Assembly: GCF_000176135.1 (NCBI RefSeq)
Contig: NZ_ACZN01000015.1
Location: 682,001-746,000, forward strand
Direction of reading: 5' to 3'
Source: Vibrio coralliilyticus ATCC BAA-450
GTDB taxonomy: Bacteria; Pseudomonadota; Gammaproteobacteria; Enterobacterales; Vibrionaceae
Length of the DNA stretch: 64,000 nucleotides
The notes under the pieces are model-generated. The model searched no databases. It saw nothing but the letters and a program-made list of their open reading frames with translations, and was not told where the DNA came from. Below are positions 25,142 through 34,608 of the stretch, one piece after another. Each line of letters starts with the position of its first letter. The stretch's first letter is position 1. Made by a program: the position numbers and the translations under genes.

Positions 25142-26680
25142 ATGCAGTCATTAGTTGATTTTCTGAATGGAATCATCTGGAGTCCGGCACTGATTTATTT
25201 GTGTCTTGGCGCTGGTTTGTTCTACTCAATCATGACGCGATTCGTGCAAGTTCGTCACTTCGGTGAAATGTGGCGTCTGCTTCTTTCAGGTAAAAGCTCG
25301 TCCAAGGGCATTTCTTCTTTCCAGGCACTCGCCGTCTCACTTTCTGGACGTGTAGGTACAGGTAACATTGCAGGTGTTGCAGCGGCTATCGGTTTCGGTG
25401 GTCCTGGTGCAGTCTTCTGGATGTGGGTTGTTGCATTCTTTGGTGCAGCAACAGCATACGCAGAATCAACACTAGCGCAGATTTATAAAGAAGAAGACAA
25501 CGGCGAATTTCGTGGTGGTCCTGCTTACTACATTGAGAAAGCAATGGGTCAGACGTGGTACGCGTGGATCTTCGCTATCGCGACCATTTTCGCTTGTGGT
25601 TTCCTACTACCGGGTGTTCAGTCAAACAGTATTGGTAATGCTGTTGAGGCAGCGTTTGGCTCAGGTGCAATGATCGAGACAGCGATCGGCACATTCAGCT
25701 TTGCGAAAATCCTGACAGGTACTATTATCTCTGTCATCCTAGCCTTCATCATCTTCGGTGGTGTTAAGCGTATCGCGAACTTCACTCAGATCGTGGTTCC
25801 TTTCATGGCACTGGCTTACATCGTAACGGCCTTCATCATCATCCTTCTAAACATCGGCGAAGTACCACGCGTATTCTCAATGATCATTGGTGATGCGTTC
25901 ACACCTATGGCAGGTGTTGGTGCGGCTATCGGTTGGGGTGTTAAACGTGGTGTTTACTCAAACGAAGCGGGTCAAGGTACAGGTCCTCACGCGGCTGCAG
26001 CAGCAAGCGTTGACCACCCAGCTCAGCAAGGTCTGGTACAGTCGTTCTCTATCTACATCGATACACTACTAGTATGTTCGGCGACAGCATTTATGATTAT
26101 CATCACGGGTGCTTACAACGTACACGGTGCAGAAGGCTTCCTAGTTCAGAACGTAGCAGCGGACATTGCGGCGAATGGCCCTGTCTTCACTCAGATGGCA
26201 ATTGAAAGTGCATTACCGGGTATTGGTAAGCCGTTCATTGCGATTGCATTGTTCTTCTTTGCTTTCACAACCATCCTTGCGTACTACTACATTGCGGAAA
26301 CAAATGTGGCCTATATCCGTCGCCACATCAAAGTTAACGGCTTGATGTTCGTACTGAAATTGGCACTTATTGCCGTTGTGTTCTACGGTACAGTTAAGAC
26401 TGCAAACCTTGCGTGGGCAATGGGTGACGTGGGTGTTGGCCTGATGGCATGGCTAAACATCGTCGGTATTCTGATTATCTTCTTCATGGCGAAGCCTGCA
26501 CTTAAAGCTCTAAATGATTATGAAGAGCAGCAGAAACAAGGCGTGAAAGAGTACACGTTCAACCCTGTAAAACTAGGCATCAAAGGTGCAGATTACTGGG
26601 AAGATAAATACCGTCGTAAGACAGGCAAAGAGCCTACAGCAGAAGAAGAGTCCAAACCTGTTGAGCAACCTTCAACCTAA
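25142..26680 (+). CDS. Alanine/glycine:cation symporter (AgcS family)
   Basis: A 512-aa sodium-coupled amino acid importer with about eleven membrane spans. Family hallmarks include SSFQALAVSLSGRVGTGNIA and the GGPGAVFWMWVVAFFGAATA segment with Tyr-Ala-Glu following. GVKRGVYSNEAGQGTGPHAA lies near the middle. The cytoplasmic C-terminus is highly charged. Members carry alanine, glycine or D-alanine with Na+. It follows dadA by 282 bp in the same direction, so D-alanine is a plausible substrate, but no riboswitch or direct proof was seen. A strong terminator follows at 26714-26742. Confidence 0.93.
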   Translation: MQSLVDFLNGIIWSPALIYLCLGAGLFYSIMTRFVQVRHFGEMWRLLLSGKSSSKGISSFQALAVSLSGRVGTGNIAGVAAAIGFGGPGAVFWMWVVAFFGAATAYAESTLAQIYKEEDNGEFRGGPAYYIEKAMGQTWYAWIFAIATIFACGFLLPGVQSNSIGNAVEAAFGSGAMIETAIGTFSFAKILTGTIISVILAFIIFGGVKRIANFTQIVVPFMALAYIVTAFIIILLNIGEVPRVFSMIIGDAFTPMAGVGAAIGWGVKRGVYSNEAGQGTGPHAAAAASVDHPAQQGLVQSFSIYIDTLLVCSATAFMIIITGAYNVHGAEGFLVQNVAADIAANGPVFTQMAIESALPGIGKPFIAIALFFFAFTTILAYYYIAETNVAYIRRHIKVNGLMFVLKLALIAVVFYGTVKTANLAWAMGDVGVGLMAWLNIVGILIIFFMAKPALKALNDYEEQQKQGVKEYTFNPVKLGIKGADYWEDKYRRKTGKEPTAEEESKPVEQPST

Positions 26681-26713
26681 TTTGGATATCTAAGATAAAA
26701 AGCAGTGGTAAAA

Positions 26714-26742
26714 AAAGGGGTTAGCCTATGGCTAACCCCTTT
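26714..26742. terminator. Strong bidirectional terminator between the symporter and satP
   Basis: A 13-bp perfect stem, AAAGGGGTTAGCC (26714-26726) with GGCTAACCCCTTT (26730-26742), has a 3-nt loop, with A6 before and T3 after. It serves the symporter gene and probably the convergent satP. Confidence 0.85.
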
Positions 26743-26800
26743 CATCTTATGTTCCCAAATATATTTCTAACACGGCCATTAGCCATGCAAGCAATATTCT

Positions 26801-27391
26801 TTACGCTGCAACAGCTTCTGTTGCAATCGATGCATTTTTCTCACCAATAGGCAGAATAGTACGGCCATATTCGTTGTTCAGTACTTGAGCCATCGCGAAA
26901 TAGATTGCACTTGCGCCACAGAAAATACCTTCAAAACCTGCAATTGTGCTAATCAGCTCACTCCCCGTGAAATCACGTGCGGCAAGTAGGAAAAACAGAA
27001 TAGTTAGCGAGCCGAAAACCACTTGCTTCGCTGTTGGATAGCAAAGAGAGCCGATAAACATGAAACCCGTGAAGATGCCCCACAGAGCTAGGTACCAACC
27101 CATAAAGTGTGCAGGGCTTGCTGGTAAACCCATGTAAGGCATAACAATCAAGCCAACCAATGTTAGCCAGAACAAGCCATAAGAAGTAAACGCGGTAGTA
27201 CCAAACGTATCACCACGTTTAAAGCACATCATGCCGACAATCACTTGGCTCAGACCACCATAGAAAATACCCATTGCCAAAATCATTGAATCAATTGGGA
27301 AGAAGCCTGCGTTATGAATGTTTAGCAGGATGGTTGTCATACCGAAACCCATCAGACCAAGTGGAGCTGGGTTAGCCAGTTTTGTTGACAT
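26801..27391 (-). CDS. satP: Acetate/succinate permease of the GPR1/FUN34/YaaH family
   Basis: A 196-aa inner-membrane protein with six spans. The family signature [19 protein letters not shown] is present near the N-terminus. Other features are the [20 protein letters not shown] segment and the [11 protein letters not shown] motif. SatP takes up acetate and succinate with protons. The ATG at 27391 is chosen because AAAGG lies eight bases upstream; an upstream GTG at 27400 is less well placed. It is monocistronic. Confidence 0.92.
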   Translation of the reverse strand: MSTKLANPAPLGLMGFGMTTILLNIHNAGFFPIDSMILAMGIFYGGLSQVIVGMMCFKRGDTFGTTAFTSYGLFWLTLVGLIVMPYMGLPASPAHFMGWYLALWGIFTGFMFIGSLCYPTAKQVVFGSLTILFFLLAARDFTGSELISTIAGFEGIFCGASAIYFAMAQVLNNEYGRTILPIGEKNASIATEAVAA

Positions 27392-27538
27392 TTTGCACAC
27401 CTTTCAAAAAAATTAATAAAATTTACGCGCGAAGTTTAATTCCGTTCGATAAAAAAGATAGATCTGGAATGTGCAATCTAAGATTCCGAAAACCGTCCCA
27501 TAAAGCTAGAAGCAATGGCAGGCTACGCCATCAATAGA

Positions 27539-27567
27539 ATGAACAGTTGCTTGAAGCCACTGTTCAT
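27539..27567. repeat. 9-bp inverted repeat between satP and the chitinase terminator
   Basis: The arms ATGAACAGT (27539-27547) and ACTGTTCAT (27559-27567) are perfect with an 11-nt loop. The nearest start is satP, about 150 bp away. Role unknown; it could be an operator or a transcript hairpin. Confidence 0.35.
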
Positions 27568-27590
27568 TACTCTTAGTAGTCGCAAATAAA

Positions 27591-27615
27591 AAGCTCCTGC
27601 TTATTGCAGGAGCTT
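27591..27615 (-). terminator. Terminator of the chitinase gene
   Basis: A 10-bp perfect stem, AAGCTCCTGC (27591-27600) with GCAGGAGCTT (27606-27615), is followed on the minus strand by a T run. It lies 27 bp after the chitinase stop. Confidence 0.88.
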
Positions 27616-27641
27616 AGCTAATGAGTCATGAACCTTTTACA

Positions 27642-29297
27642 TTACTGGCAAGAGATTTCATCCCAGAACCAGTTCGATTGGGTTGGCGTGTCCCAAACGC
27701 CCGGGCCGTTTTTAGCGACAAAACATTTACCTTCATGGGTAACTTTATCGCCGTTGGCAACCTGAGTTACACCAGCTTGCCACTGAATAAAGGTATCAGG
27801 CACTGGCGTTGGGTCAGGATTCGGAGTTGGATCTGGCGTAGGCTCCGGTGTTGGTTCCGTTGGCGTTCCGGAAACTAATTCCCATGGCCCACCAGCACTC
27901 GGATTATCCCCCTGTGTCCACCATTTCGCTTTATACGTCGCCCCTTCATGGATGACTTCATCACCTGTGTTGTACACCTTAGTAGCACTCCAAGCCTTTC
28001 CTGTGCCAGGATCAGGGTCAACCGGGTCTAACTGGTCAACAACACGCACTTCAGGCCAACTCGCGTGAGAGCCGTACAAATTAGTCACACATTTTTCGTA
28101 GTCACCCGGTACCAGCGCAGAGTAAGCAGTCTGGAATCCAACTAATTCACACTCAAATGAATAACCACCCGGACGATCAGCATAGTACTTCCAGTTGCCG
28201 TCCCAGTTGGTGTACAACACATCAGTCGCACCATTTAGGTTAAGGCTGCCGTATGGAGTTTGTTGCCAGCAGGTATTCCTTTCATCGGCTTCGATTGGAA
28301 TCTGATAATAAGACGACAGTCCTTCCCAATATCTTATGCGGTTAACGGGTTGCCCTTTATTCTTATTCTGTTCTCCACACTCAATGCCCCCATTTATGAT
28401 GTTAATGGTGGTGCCAAAGCCATAACCAATCCCCGCTTCAATTTCACGTTGAGAAGGCGACCACGTTTTATCAATCACATGCAACATCGCTGGTTTCGGT
28501 GCTTGTGGCGTTAAAAAGAACCAGATCGCAGATGCTAAGTTCAACCAAGAGTCGGCAACTAAGCCTGGGTTGTTGAGCAAAACAGACGCATCACCATCAA
28601 ACATTGCTTCGGAAAACGCGCCGTAATTAAAGTGGTAAGAAAGCTGCTTAGCACCACGTCCAAAATAACCCTGTCCAGCTGCACACGGCCATTTTTTGTT
28701 TTGCCAATCGTTCTGTCCACAACCAGTGGTATAGCCTTCCTGACCTTCTGACCAGCCCATTTCACGCACATGTACAAGTGCCTGTTGCCACTCTTCAAGA
28801 CCTAATGGGTTATCCGACACATTATCTTTGGCAATATGCCCCCCTGTTTCCTGCGCGAAGTGGGCAAATGCCGTCACGATAGAACGTTTACAGATCGCAT
28901 CGGAATCTCGCCCATCCGTATACTCAGCACAAAACGCAGGGAACTTACCAATCGCACGTAGGAAGCGGGTATAAGTATATTCAGGCGCAGCCATATTAGT
29001 CAGAAAATCCCACTCAGCCTGAGGGAACACACGTTCAGCGCGCTTAACGTTATCCGGATTAGTGGCAAGGTTGGGCTCAATCGCCTCAACAACGCTATTC
29101 GGTGCTGTAGTAAGTGCCTGAGACCATATCTGGTACATAGGATCGGAAGTTTGTGCTTGTTCTGCCGCCTGAATGTCAGCGCGGGCAACCACATAACCAT
29201 TCGGATTCTGCGGGTCAGGTTGAATATTGGTCATCGCCCAACTGGACGACATAGCAGCCAAAGATACGGCGGCGGCCAAGTAACTTACTTTCTTCAT
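27642..29297 (-). CDS. Secreted GH19 chitinase with two C-terminal chitin-binding modules
   Basis: A 551-aa extracellular endochitinase. A signal peptide (about 1-21, ending SSWA) precedes the GH19 domain (about 80-400). Its proposed catalytic Glu150 is in AHFAQETGGH; the substrate region GRGAKQLSYHFNYGAFSEAM is also present. Then come a CBM5/12-type module (about 435-475, with AKWWTQGDNPS), a Pro/Thr linker of PTPDP-like repeats and a second, shorter module (about 505-551) ending NWFWDEISCQ. Chitin degradation is typical of marine vibrios. Substrate binding by the modules is inferred from family. Confidence 0.93.
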   Translation of the reverse strand: MKKVSYLAAAVSLAAMSSSWAMTNIQPDPQNPNGYVVARADIQAAEQAQTSDPMYQIWSQALTTAPNSVVEAIEPNLATNPDNVKRAERVFPQAEWDFLTNMAAPEYTYTRFLRAIGKFPAFCAEYTDGRDSDAICKRSIVTAFAHFAQETGGHIAKDNVSDNPLGLEEWQQALVHVREMGWSEGQEGYTTGCGQNDWQNKKWPCAAGQGYFGRGAKQLSYHFNYGAFSEAMFDGDASVLLNNPGLVADSWLNLASAIWFFLTPQAPKPAMLHVIDKTWSPSQREIEAGIGYGFGTTINIINGGIECGEQNKNKGQPVNRIRYWEGLSSYYQIPIEADERNTCWQQTPYGSLNLNGATDVLYTNWDGNWKYYADRPGGYSFECELVGFQTAYSALVPGDYEKCVTNLYGSHASWPEVRVVDQLDPVDPDPGTGKAWSATKVYNTGDEVIHEGATYKAKWWTQGDNPSAGGPWELVSGTPTEPTPEPTPDPTPNPDPTPVPDTFIQWQAGVTQVANGDKVTHEGKCFVAKNGPGVWDTPTQSNWFWDEISCQ

Positions 29298-29609
29298 CTC
29301 ACTTTTCCTTGTTTTATAAAACTGAAAAGAGATTAGAAAAAGTCAGATCAAGAATCACGGTGAATGAACTCACCTGATGTTAAGTTGCGAGTCACTTTGT
29401 AGTTACAACGAAATAAGAAACGGTCTAGGCCAATAAAAATGTCTTTTGGCTTCAAAAACACCAAATAATTCACCGATATAGAATCCAATAACACTGTCAT
29501 CATCAGCGAGCAATGTTAATTTATCAGAACATTACACTATATAATTATTAAGCCATTAAAAAAGCCAGCCCGAAGGCTGGCTCTTAACGTTTTGCATCAA
29601 CGAACAGGA
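29298..29609. other. Intergenic region between the chitinase and guaA
   Basis: An AT-rich 312-bp stretch holding the chitinase promoter and the guaA terminator at 29563-29582. No gene, CRP consensus or chitin-regulator motif was recognised. Confidence 0.5.
29563..29582 (-). terminator. Terminator of guaA
   Basis: An 8-bp perfect stem, AGCCAGCC (29563-29570) with GGCTGGCT (29575-29582), has a 4-nt loop and is followed by T6 on the minus strand. Confidence 0.88.
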
Positions 29610-31163
29610 TTATTCCCACTCAATCGTCGCTGGTGGTTTACCCGAAATGTCGTAAACCACACGTGAAATACCGTCAACTTCGTTGATAATACGGTTAGAT
29701 ACTTTACCAAGGAAATCGTATGGTAGGTGCGCCCAATGTGCCGTCATGAAGTCGATCGTTTCAACTGCACGTAGAGAAACCACCCAATCGTATTTACGGC
29801 CATCGCCCATTACACCAACAGAGCGTACTGGTAGGAACACCGTGAAGGCTTGCGATACTTTGTTGTAAAGATCCGCTGCATGTAGCTCTTCAATGAAGAT
29901 AGCGTCTGCGCGACGTAGCAAGTCACAGTACTCTTTCTTTATTTCGCCAAGAACACGAACACCTAGACCAGGACCTGGGAACGGGTGGCGGTAAAGCATG
30001 TTGTATGGAAGACCAAGCTCTAGGCCAATCTTACGAACTTCATCTTTGAACAGCTCACGCAGAGGCTCAACGAGACCCATTTCCATATCGTCTGGCAGAC
30101 CGCCAACGTTATGGTGAGACTTGATTACGTGTGCTTTACCTGTCTTAGATGCCGCTGACTCGATGACGTCTGGGTAGATAGTACCCTGAGCAAGCCATTT
30201 CGCATTTTTCAGCTTCTTAGACTCTTCATCGAATACGTCGACAAATACGTGACCGATAGTCTTACGCTTCTCTTCTGGATCCGACTTGCCTTCAAGAGCC
30301 GCAAGGAAACGCTCTTCCGCATCAACTTTGATGATGTTCAGGCCGAATTGGTCGCCAAACATATCCATCACTTGCTGACCTTCATTTAGACGAAGCAGAC
30401 CGTTATCGACGAATACACAGGTTAGCTTGTTACCAATAGCGCGGTGAACCAGCATTGCAACGACAGATGAATCCACACCGCCCGATAGGCCTAGGATAAC
30501 TTCATCGTCACCTACCTGCTCTTTGATACGCGCAACGGCATCTTCAATGATCGATTCTGAAGTCCAAAGCCCTTCACAACCACATACGCCAAGAACAAAG
30601 TTCTCAAGCATTTGCTTGCCTTGCTTAGTGTGCGTTACTTCAGGGTGGAACTGAACACCGTAGTATTTCTTCTCTTCATTGGCCATTGCCGCATAAGGAC
30701 AAGTGTCTGTCTCACCGACTTTTACGAAGTCCGCTGGAATTTCTACAACTTTGTCACCGTGGCTCATCCACACGTCTTGAGTTGCTTCAAGATCTTTAAA
30801 CAGTGCCGATTCACCAGAAACTTTGACTTGTGCGTAGCCGAATTCACGCTCGGTTGAACCGGCAACTTTACCACCTAGCTGCTCAGCCATAGTCTGCATG
30901 CCGTAACATACACCTAGTACTGGCACACCAGAGTCAAATACATATTGAGGCGCGCGTGGAGAGTTATCTTCCGTTACGCTTTCTGGACCACCAGATAGGA
31001 TGATACCGTCTGGATTGAATTCACGAATATCCGCTTCTTCAACGTCCCAACTCCACAGTTCACAGTAAACACCGATTTCACGTACACGGCGTGCTACTAG
31101 CTGAGTGTACTGAGAACCGAAGTCCAAGATCAGAATACGTTGGTCATGAATATTTTTAGTCAT
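29610..31163 (-). CDS. guaA: GMP synthase (glutamine-hydrolysing)
   Basis: GuaA makes GMP from XMP, ATP and glutamine. The 517-aa protein has an N-terminal class I glutamine amidotransferase domain with Cys86 in GVCYGMQ and His/Glu in [10 protein letters not shown]. The ATP pyrophosphatase loop LSGGVDSSV (about 235) follows, then the C-terminal dimerisation domain ending KPPATIEWE. Full length and intact. It follows guaB by 126 bp. That spacer holds a perfect hairpin and a PurR-like box, so guaA may have a promoter of its own as well as readthrough from guaB. Confidence 0.98.
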   Translation of the reverse strand: MTKNIHDQRILILDFGSQYTQLVARRVREIGVYCELWSWDVEEADIREFNPDGIILSGGPESVTEDNSPRAPQYVFDSGVPVLGVCYGMQTMAEQLGGKVAGSTEREFGYAQVKVSGESALFKDLEATQDVWMSHGDKVVEIPADFVKVGETDTCPYAAMANEEKKYYGVQFHPEVTHTKQGKQMLENFVLGVCGCEGLWTSESIIEDAVARIKEQVGDDEVILGLSGGVDSSVVAMLVHRAIGNKLTCVFVDNGLLRLNEGQQVMDMFGDQFGLNIIKVDAEERFLAALEGKSDPEEKRKTIGHVFVDVFDEESKKLKNAKWLAQGTIYPDVIESAASKTGKAHVIKSHHNVGGLPDDMEMGLVEPLRELFKDEVRKIGLELGLPYNMLYRHPFPGPGLGVRVLGEIKKEYCDLLRRADAIFIEELHAADLYNKVSQAFTVFLPVRSVGVMGDGRKYDWVVSLRAVETIDFMTAHWAHLPYDFLGKVSNRIINEVDGISRVVYDISGKPPATIEWE

Positions 31164-31197
31164 TTTGAGCAGTCTTATAAGCTAAGTTATTAAAACG

Positions 31198-31217
31198 GAG
31201 GCGAGTGTACTCGCCTC
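31198..31217. repeat. Perfect hairpin in the guaB-guaA spacer
   Basis: GAGGCGAGT (31198-31206) and ACTCGCCTC (31209-31217) form a 9-bp palindrome followed on the minus strand by CGTTTT. It is 34 bp before the guaA start and could be an attenuator-like partial terminator. Confidence 0.55.
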
Positions 31218-31237
31218 TTATTAATGCTTCAAGGAAA

Positions 31238-31253
31238 AAGCAAACGTTTACGT
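31238..31253. promoter_or_regulatory. PurR-like operator upstream of guaA
   Basis: AAGCAAACGTTTACGT matches the E. coli PurR consensus ACGCAAACGTTTTCGT at 14 of 16 positions. It lies about 75 bp before the guaA start, inside the guaB-guaA spacer. PurR represses purine synthesis genes when hypoxanthine or guanine is present. Confidence 0.6.
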
Positions 31254-31289
31254 CAGGTGTGTAGGTTTTATTTTTACAACAGTAAGAAA

Positions 31290-32753
31290 TTAACCTAGAC
31301 GGTAGTTTGGTGCTTCCTTGGTAATTTGAACGTCGTGTACATGAGATTCTTTCATGCCAGCGCCCGAAATACGTACAAATTCAGCTTTAGTACGCATATC
31401 TTCAACGGTTGCACTGCCAGTAAGACCCATGCTTGAACGTAGACCACCCATTTGTTGGTGAACGATCTCTTTTAGACGACCTTTGTATGCGATACGGCCT
31501 TCGATACCTTCAGGAACAAGTTTGTCGGCAGCGTTATCAGACTGGAAGTAACGGTCAGATGAGCCTTGAGACATCGCGCCTAAAGAACCCATACCACGGT
31601 AAGCTTTGTAAGAACGGCCGTTGTATAGAATTACTTCACCTGGTGCTTCTTCGGTACCAGCGAACATTGAGCCAACCATCACACATGATGCGCCAGCAAC
31701 GATAGCTTTACAGATATCACCGGAGAAACGGATACCGCCATCTGCAATAACTGGAATGCCGTATTCGTTCGCAACTTCTGCCGCATCTGCAATAGCAGTA
31801 ACCTGAGGAACACCTACGCCAGTTACGATACGAGTGGTACAGATAGAGCCTGGGCCGATACCAACCTTCACAGCACTGACACCCGCTTCAATCAGCGCTT
31901 TAGCGCCTGCACTCGTTGCAACGTTACCGCCAATGATGTCGAGATCTGGGTAAGCCGCACGAGTTTCACGAATACGGTTTAGGACGCCTTCTGAATGGCC
32001 ATGAGAAGAGTCGATAAGTAGAACGTCAACACCCGCTTCAACCAAGGCTGCAACACGCTCTTCGTTACCTGCACCAGCACCAACTGCTGCACCAACGCGT
32101 AGACGACCTTGCGCATCTTTACATGCGTTTGGTTTACGTTCTGCTTTATGGAAATCTTTTGCTGTAATCATACCAGTTAGTTGGAACTCATCGTTCACAA
32201 CCAGTACTTTCTCAACACGTGCTTCATGCATTTTCTCTTGCACTTCTTCACGAGTTGCACCTTCTTTTACTGCCGCCAGACGCTCCTTAGGTGTCATAAC
32301 GACTTCAACTTTCTTAGAAAGGTCAGTTACGAAACGAACGTCACGGCCAGTGATGATACCAACTAACTCATTGTTGTCAGTTACGACAGGGAAACCTGCA
32401 AAACCATGCTTTTCTGTTAGAGCCACAACGTCTGCAATTGTTGCATCAGGGTTTACAGTAACCGGATGTGAAACCACGCCAGCTTCGTAAATCTTAACCT
32501 GATGAACCATTTCAGCTTGCTGCTCAATCGACATGTTTTTGTGGATAAAGCCAATGCCACCTTCCTGCGCTAGAGCGATAGCCAGACGAGCTTCCGTCAC
32601 GGTATCCATAGAGGCAGAAATCATCGGAATGTTAAGGGTAATATTTTTCGTCAGCTGAGTGCGAAGATCAGCTGTGTTTGGGAGAACGGTGGAGTGTGCT
32701 GGCACTAGTAGAACATCGTCGAATGTCAGCGCTTCTTTGGCAATTCTTAGCAT
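31290..32753 (-). CDS. guaB: Inosine-5'-monophosphate dehydrogenase
   Basis: GuaB oxidises IMP to XMP with NAD+, the committed step to GMP. Translation should start at the ATG at 32753, giving 487 aa beginning [20 protein letters not shown]; longer upstream frames would add residues absent from the family. Two CBS domains are inserted after about residue 90 ([14 protein letters not shown] and [12 protein letters not shown]). The catalytic Cys is in [13 protein letters not shown], and the Arg-rich flap is in [16 protein letters not shown]. It is first in the guaB-guaA pair, with a candidate promoter at 32867-32894. Confidence 0.98.
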   Translation of the reverse strand: MLRIAKEALTFDDVLLVPAHSTVLPNTADLRTQLTKNITLNIPMISASMDTVTEARLAIALAQEGGIGFIHKNMSIEQQAEMVHQVKIYEAGVVSHPVTVNPDATIADVVALTEKHGFAGFPVVTDNNELVGIITGRDVRFVTDLSKKVEVVMTPKERLAAVKEGATREEVQEKMHEARVEKVLVVNDEFQLTGMITAKDFHKAERKPNACKDAQGRLRVGAAVGAGAGNEERVAALVEAGVDVLLIDSSHGHSEGVLNRIRETRAAYPDLDIIGGNVATSAGAKALIEAGVSAVKVGIGPGSICTTRIVTGVGVPQVTAIADAAEVANEYGIPVIADGGIRFSGDICKAIVAGASCVMVGSMFAGTEEAPGEVILYNGRSYKAYRGMGSLGAMSQGSSDRYFQSDNAADKLVPEGIEGRIAYKGRLKEIVHQQMGGLRSSMGLTGSATVEDMRTKAEFVRISGAGMKESHVHDVQITKEAPNYRLG

Positions 32754-32866
32754 TTGCAATATCTCACAATTAGAGGAGTAAAAGAACAATCCGGTCTCAT
32801 CGTTTCGCATAATGAGGGCAGTTAGCGGAGAAGCTAGGCTGCATTTGGATTAGATATTGCGGACGG

Positions 32867-32894
32867 ATTATACGGCTAACGCAATCGCTTGACC
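32867..32894 (-). promoter_or_regulatory. Candidate guaB promoter with degenerate PurR-like sequence
   Basis: On the minus strand a perfect TATAAT lies at 32867-32872. A weak PurR-like word ACGCAATCGCTTGACC (32879-32894, about 10 of 16 matches) sits just upstream, in the space expected between the -10 and -35. The -35 is not clear (TGGTCA with a 17-base spacer is possible). Confidence 0.5.
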
Positions 32895-32916
32895 ACAAGT
32901 TTTTTTAATTTTTTTC

Positions 32917-32944
32917 TTGCAATTACCCCCTTGCTATGTATTAT
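32917..32944 (+). promoter_or_regulatory. Candidate xseA promoter
   Basis: TTGCAA (32917-32922) and TATTAT (32939-32944) are separated by 16 bp and lie about 40 bp before the chosen xseA start. They are divergent from the guaB promoter. Confidence 0.5.
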
Positions 32945-32984
32945 ATTGCCGCTAATTTCCATACTCACGCCTATGAGATTAGCT

Positions 32985-34316
32985 GTGTCATCTCTGACTA
33001 ATCAAAACATCTTCACTGTATCTCGTCTTAATTCTGAAGTTCGCCTATTACTAGAAAATGAAATGGGTATTGTGTGGTTGGTCGGCGAAATCTCAAACTT
33101 CTCTGCGCCCGTTTCAGGCCACTGGTATTTTACCCTCAAAGACTCCCGTGCTCAGGTTAAGTGCGCCATGTTCCGTGGCAACAATCGCCGAGTGACTTTT
33201 AAACCTCAGAATGGCAATCAGGTTTTAGTCAAAGCTCGTCTGTCATTGTATGAGCCTCGTGGTGACTACCAACTTATTATCGAAAGTATGCAGCCTGAGG
33301 GTGATGGCCGACTTCAGCAGCAGTTTGAAGAACTGAAAATGAAGCTGGCCGGTGAAGGTTTGTTTGCCCAAACCAGTAAACAAACATTGCCGGAGCACCC
33401 AAAACGCGTTGGCGTAGTGACCTCCAAAACCGGCGCTGCCCTCTTCGATATTCTTGATGTCCTTAAGAGGCGTGATCCTTCGTTACCTGTCGTGATTTAC
33501 CCTACATTGGTTCAAGGAGAAGATGCGGCCATTCAGATCGCACAGGCGATAGGTTGTGCGAATAGTCGCAACGAATGTGACGTGTTGATTGTTGGCCGTG
33601 GTGGCGGCTCTTTGGAAGATCTTTGGTGTTTCAACAACGAAGTTGTTGCACGTACAATTGCAGCCAGTCAGATACCTATTATCAGTGCTGTTGGACATGA
33701 AATTGATGTGACTATCGCCGACTTTGTTGCCGATATGCGTGCACCTACGCCGTCAGCCGCAGCGGAATTAGTCAGCCGAGATAACAGCCATAAAGCGCAA
33801 GCCATCAATACTCGTCAGCACAAACTTCATAGTGCTATTCGTCATTATCTGACCAAGCATAAACAAAACACGTCGGCGCTACAGCACCGACTGGAACGTC
33901 AACACCCGTCTCATCAACTTCAGAGACAGAGCCAACAGCTCGACGAGTTGTCTGTTCGTCTGCAACGCTCAATGGAACGCTATCTGACTACCCGCAGTCA
34001 GAACGTAGAACGCCAGCAATATAAGCTACAACTCCACTCTCCAGTGGCGCGACTTAATGAACAGAAGCTGTCGTTACAAAGACTTGAGCAAACTCTGATG
34101 GACGCGATGGACAGAAAGCTACTTAACTCTCGCCACCAACTCGCACTGGCTACTGAAAAACTGGATACTGTCAGCCCGCTCGCGACGTTAAAACGTGGCT
34201 ACTCCATTACTCAAGATGCATCAGGTAAAGTGCTGACCAAAGCGGCCGAGACAAAAACGGGTGATACTCTGGTCACCCGTTTATCTGACGGAGAGATACA
34301 TTCTACCGTCGTTTAA
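32985..34316 (+). CDS. xseA: Exodeoxyribonuclease VII large subunit
   Basis: XseA, with XseB, degrades single-stranded DNA from both ends. The 443-aa protein begins [20 protein letters not shown] after the GTG at 32985, which has GAGA about six bases upstream. Starting further left would add a hydrophobic leader that the family lacks. The N-terminal OB fold contains [10 protein letters not shown] and [10 protein letters not shown]. The catalytic core includes [26 protein letters not shown] and [18 protein letters not shown] long helical C-terminus follows. The TAA overlaps the stop of the convergent yfgJ. Confidence 0.97.
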   Translation: MSSLTNQNIFTVSRLNSEVRLLLENEMGIVWLVGEISNFSAPVSGHWYFTLKDSRAQVKCAMFRGNNRRVTFKPQNGNQVLVKARLSLYEPRGDYQLIIESMQPEGDGRLQQQFEELKMKLAGEGLFAQTSKQTLPEHPKRVGVVTSKTGAALFDILDVLKRRDPSLPVVIYPTLVQGEDAAIQIAQAIGCANSRNECDVLIVGRGGGSLEDLWCFNNEVVARTIAASQIPIISAVGHEIDVTIADFVADMRAPTPSAAAELVSRDNSHKAQAINTRQHKLHSAIRHYLTKHKQNTSALQHRLERQHPSHQLQRQSQQLDELSVRLQRSMERYLTTRSQNVERQQYKLQLHSPVARLNEQKLSLQRLEQTLMDAMDRKLLNSRHQLALATEKLDTVSPLATLKRGYSITQDASGKVLTKAAETKTGDTLVTRLSDGEIHSTVV

Positions 34317-34531
34317 GCCTGTTTAATGAACTGAAAGCCAACTCTGGACTTCGACTTAAGTTCGTTACAAGTGTGACAAAAATAGCTGGCGGAACCACAA
34401 GCCTGTAATTTTTCTAGCTTGTCTTCACACTCAGGGCAGTAGCCAACCTTGATGTAATCACTTGCACAGTCATTGCAGTGGTAATGACCTTGCCACTCTA
34501 GCTCTTTCTGACATACTGGACACGGGTTCAT
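34313..34531 (-). CDS. yfgJ: Zinc-ribbon protein YfgJ
   Basis: A 72-aa protein with two or three zinc-ribbon knuckles: CPVC, CNDC, CPEC and CHTC, plus Cys in [11 protein letters not shown]. It matches the small E. coli protein YfgJ, which sits at the same place between xseA and der. Function is not established for the family. It overlaps the xseA stop (TTAA). Confidence 0.85.
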   Translation of the reverse strand: MNPCPVCQKELEWQGHYHCNDCASDYIKVGYCPECEDKLEKLQACGSASYFCHTCNELKSKSRVGFQFIKQA

Positions 34532-34608
34532 ATTGAATTCTCTTAATCGATGCTTCTACTGAGAGCTTATATTCTGAGGCACTCCAGATACTATGATCTA
34601 AGTCACTC

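Noticed and set aside
32889..32984. Extended N-terminus of XseA with a hydrophobic leader
   Set aside because: The extra residues contain promoter-like sequence and are absent from known XseA proteins; the GTG at 32985 fits the family.
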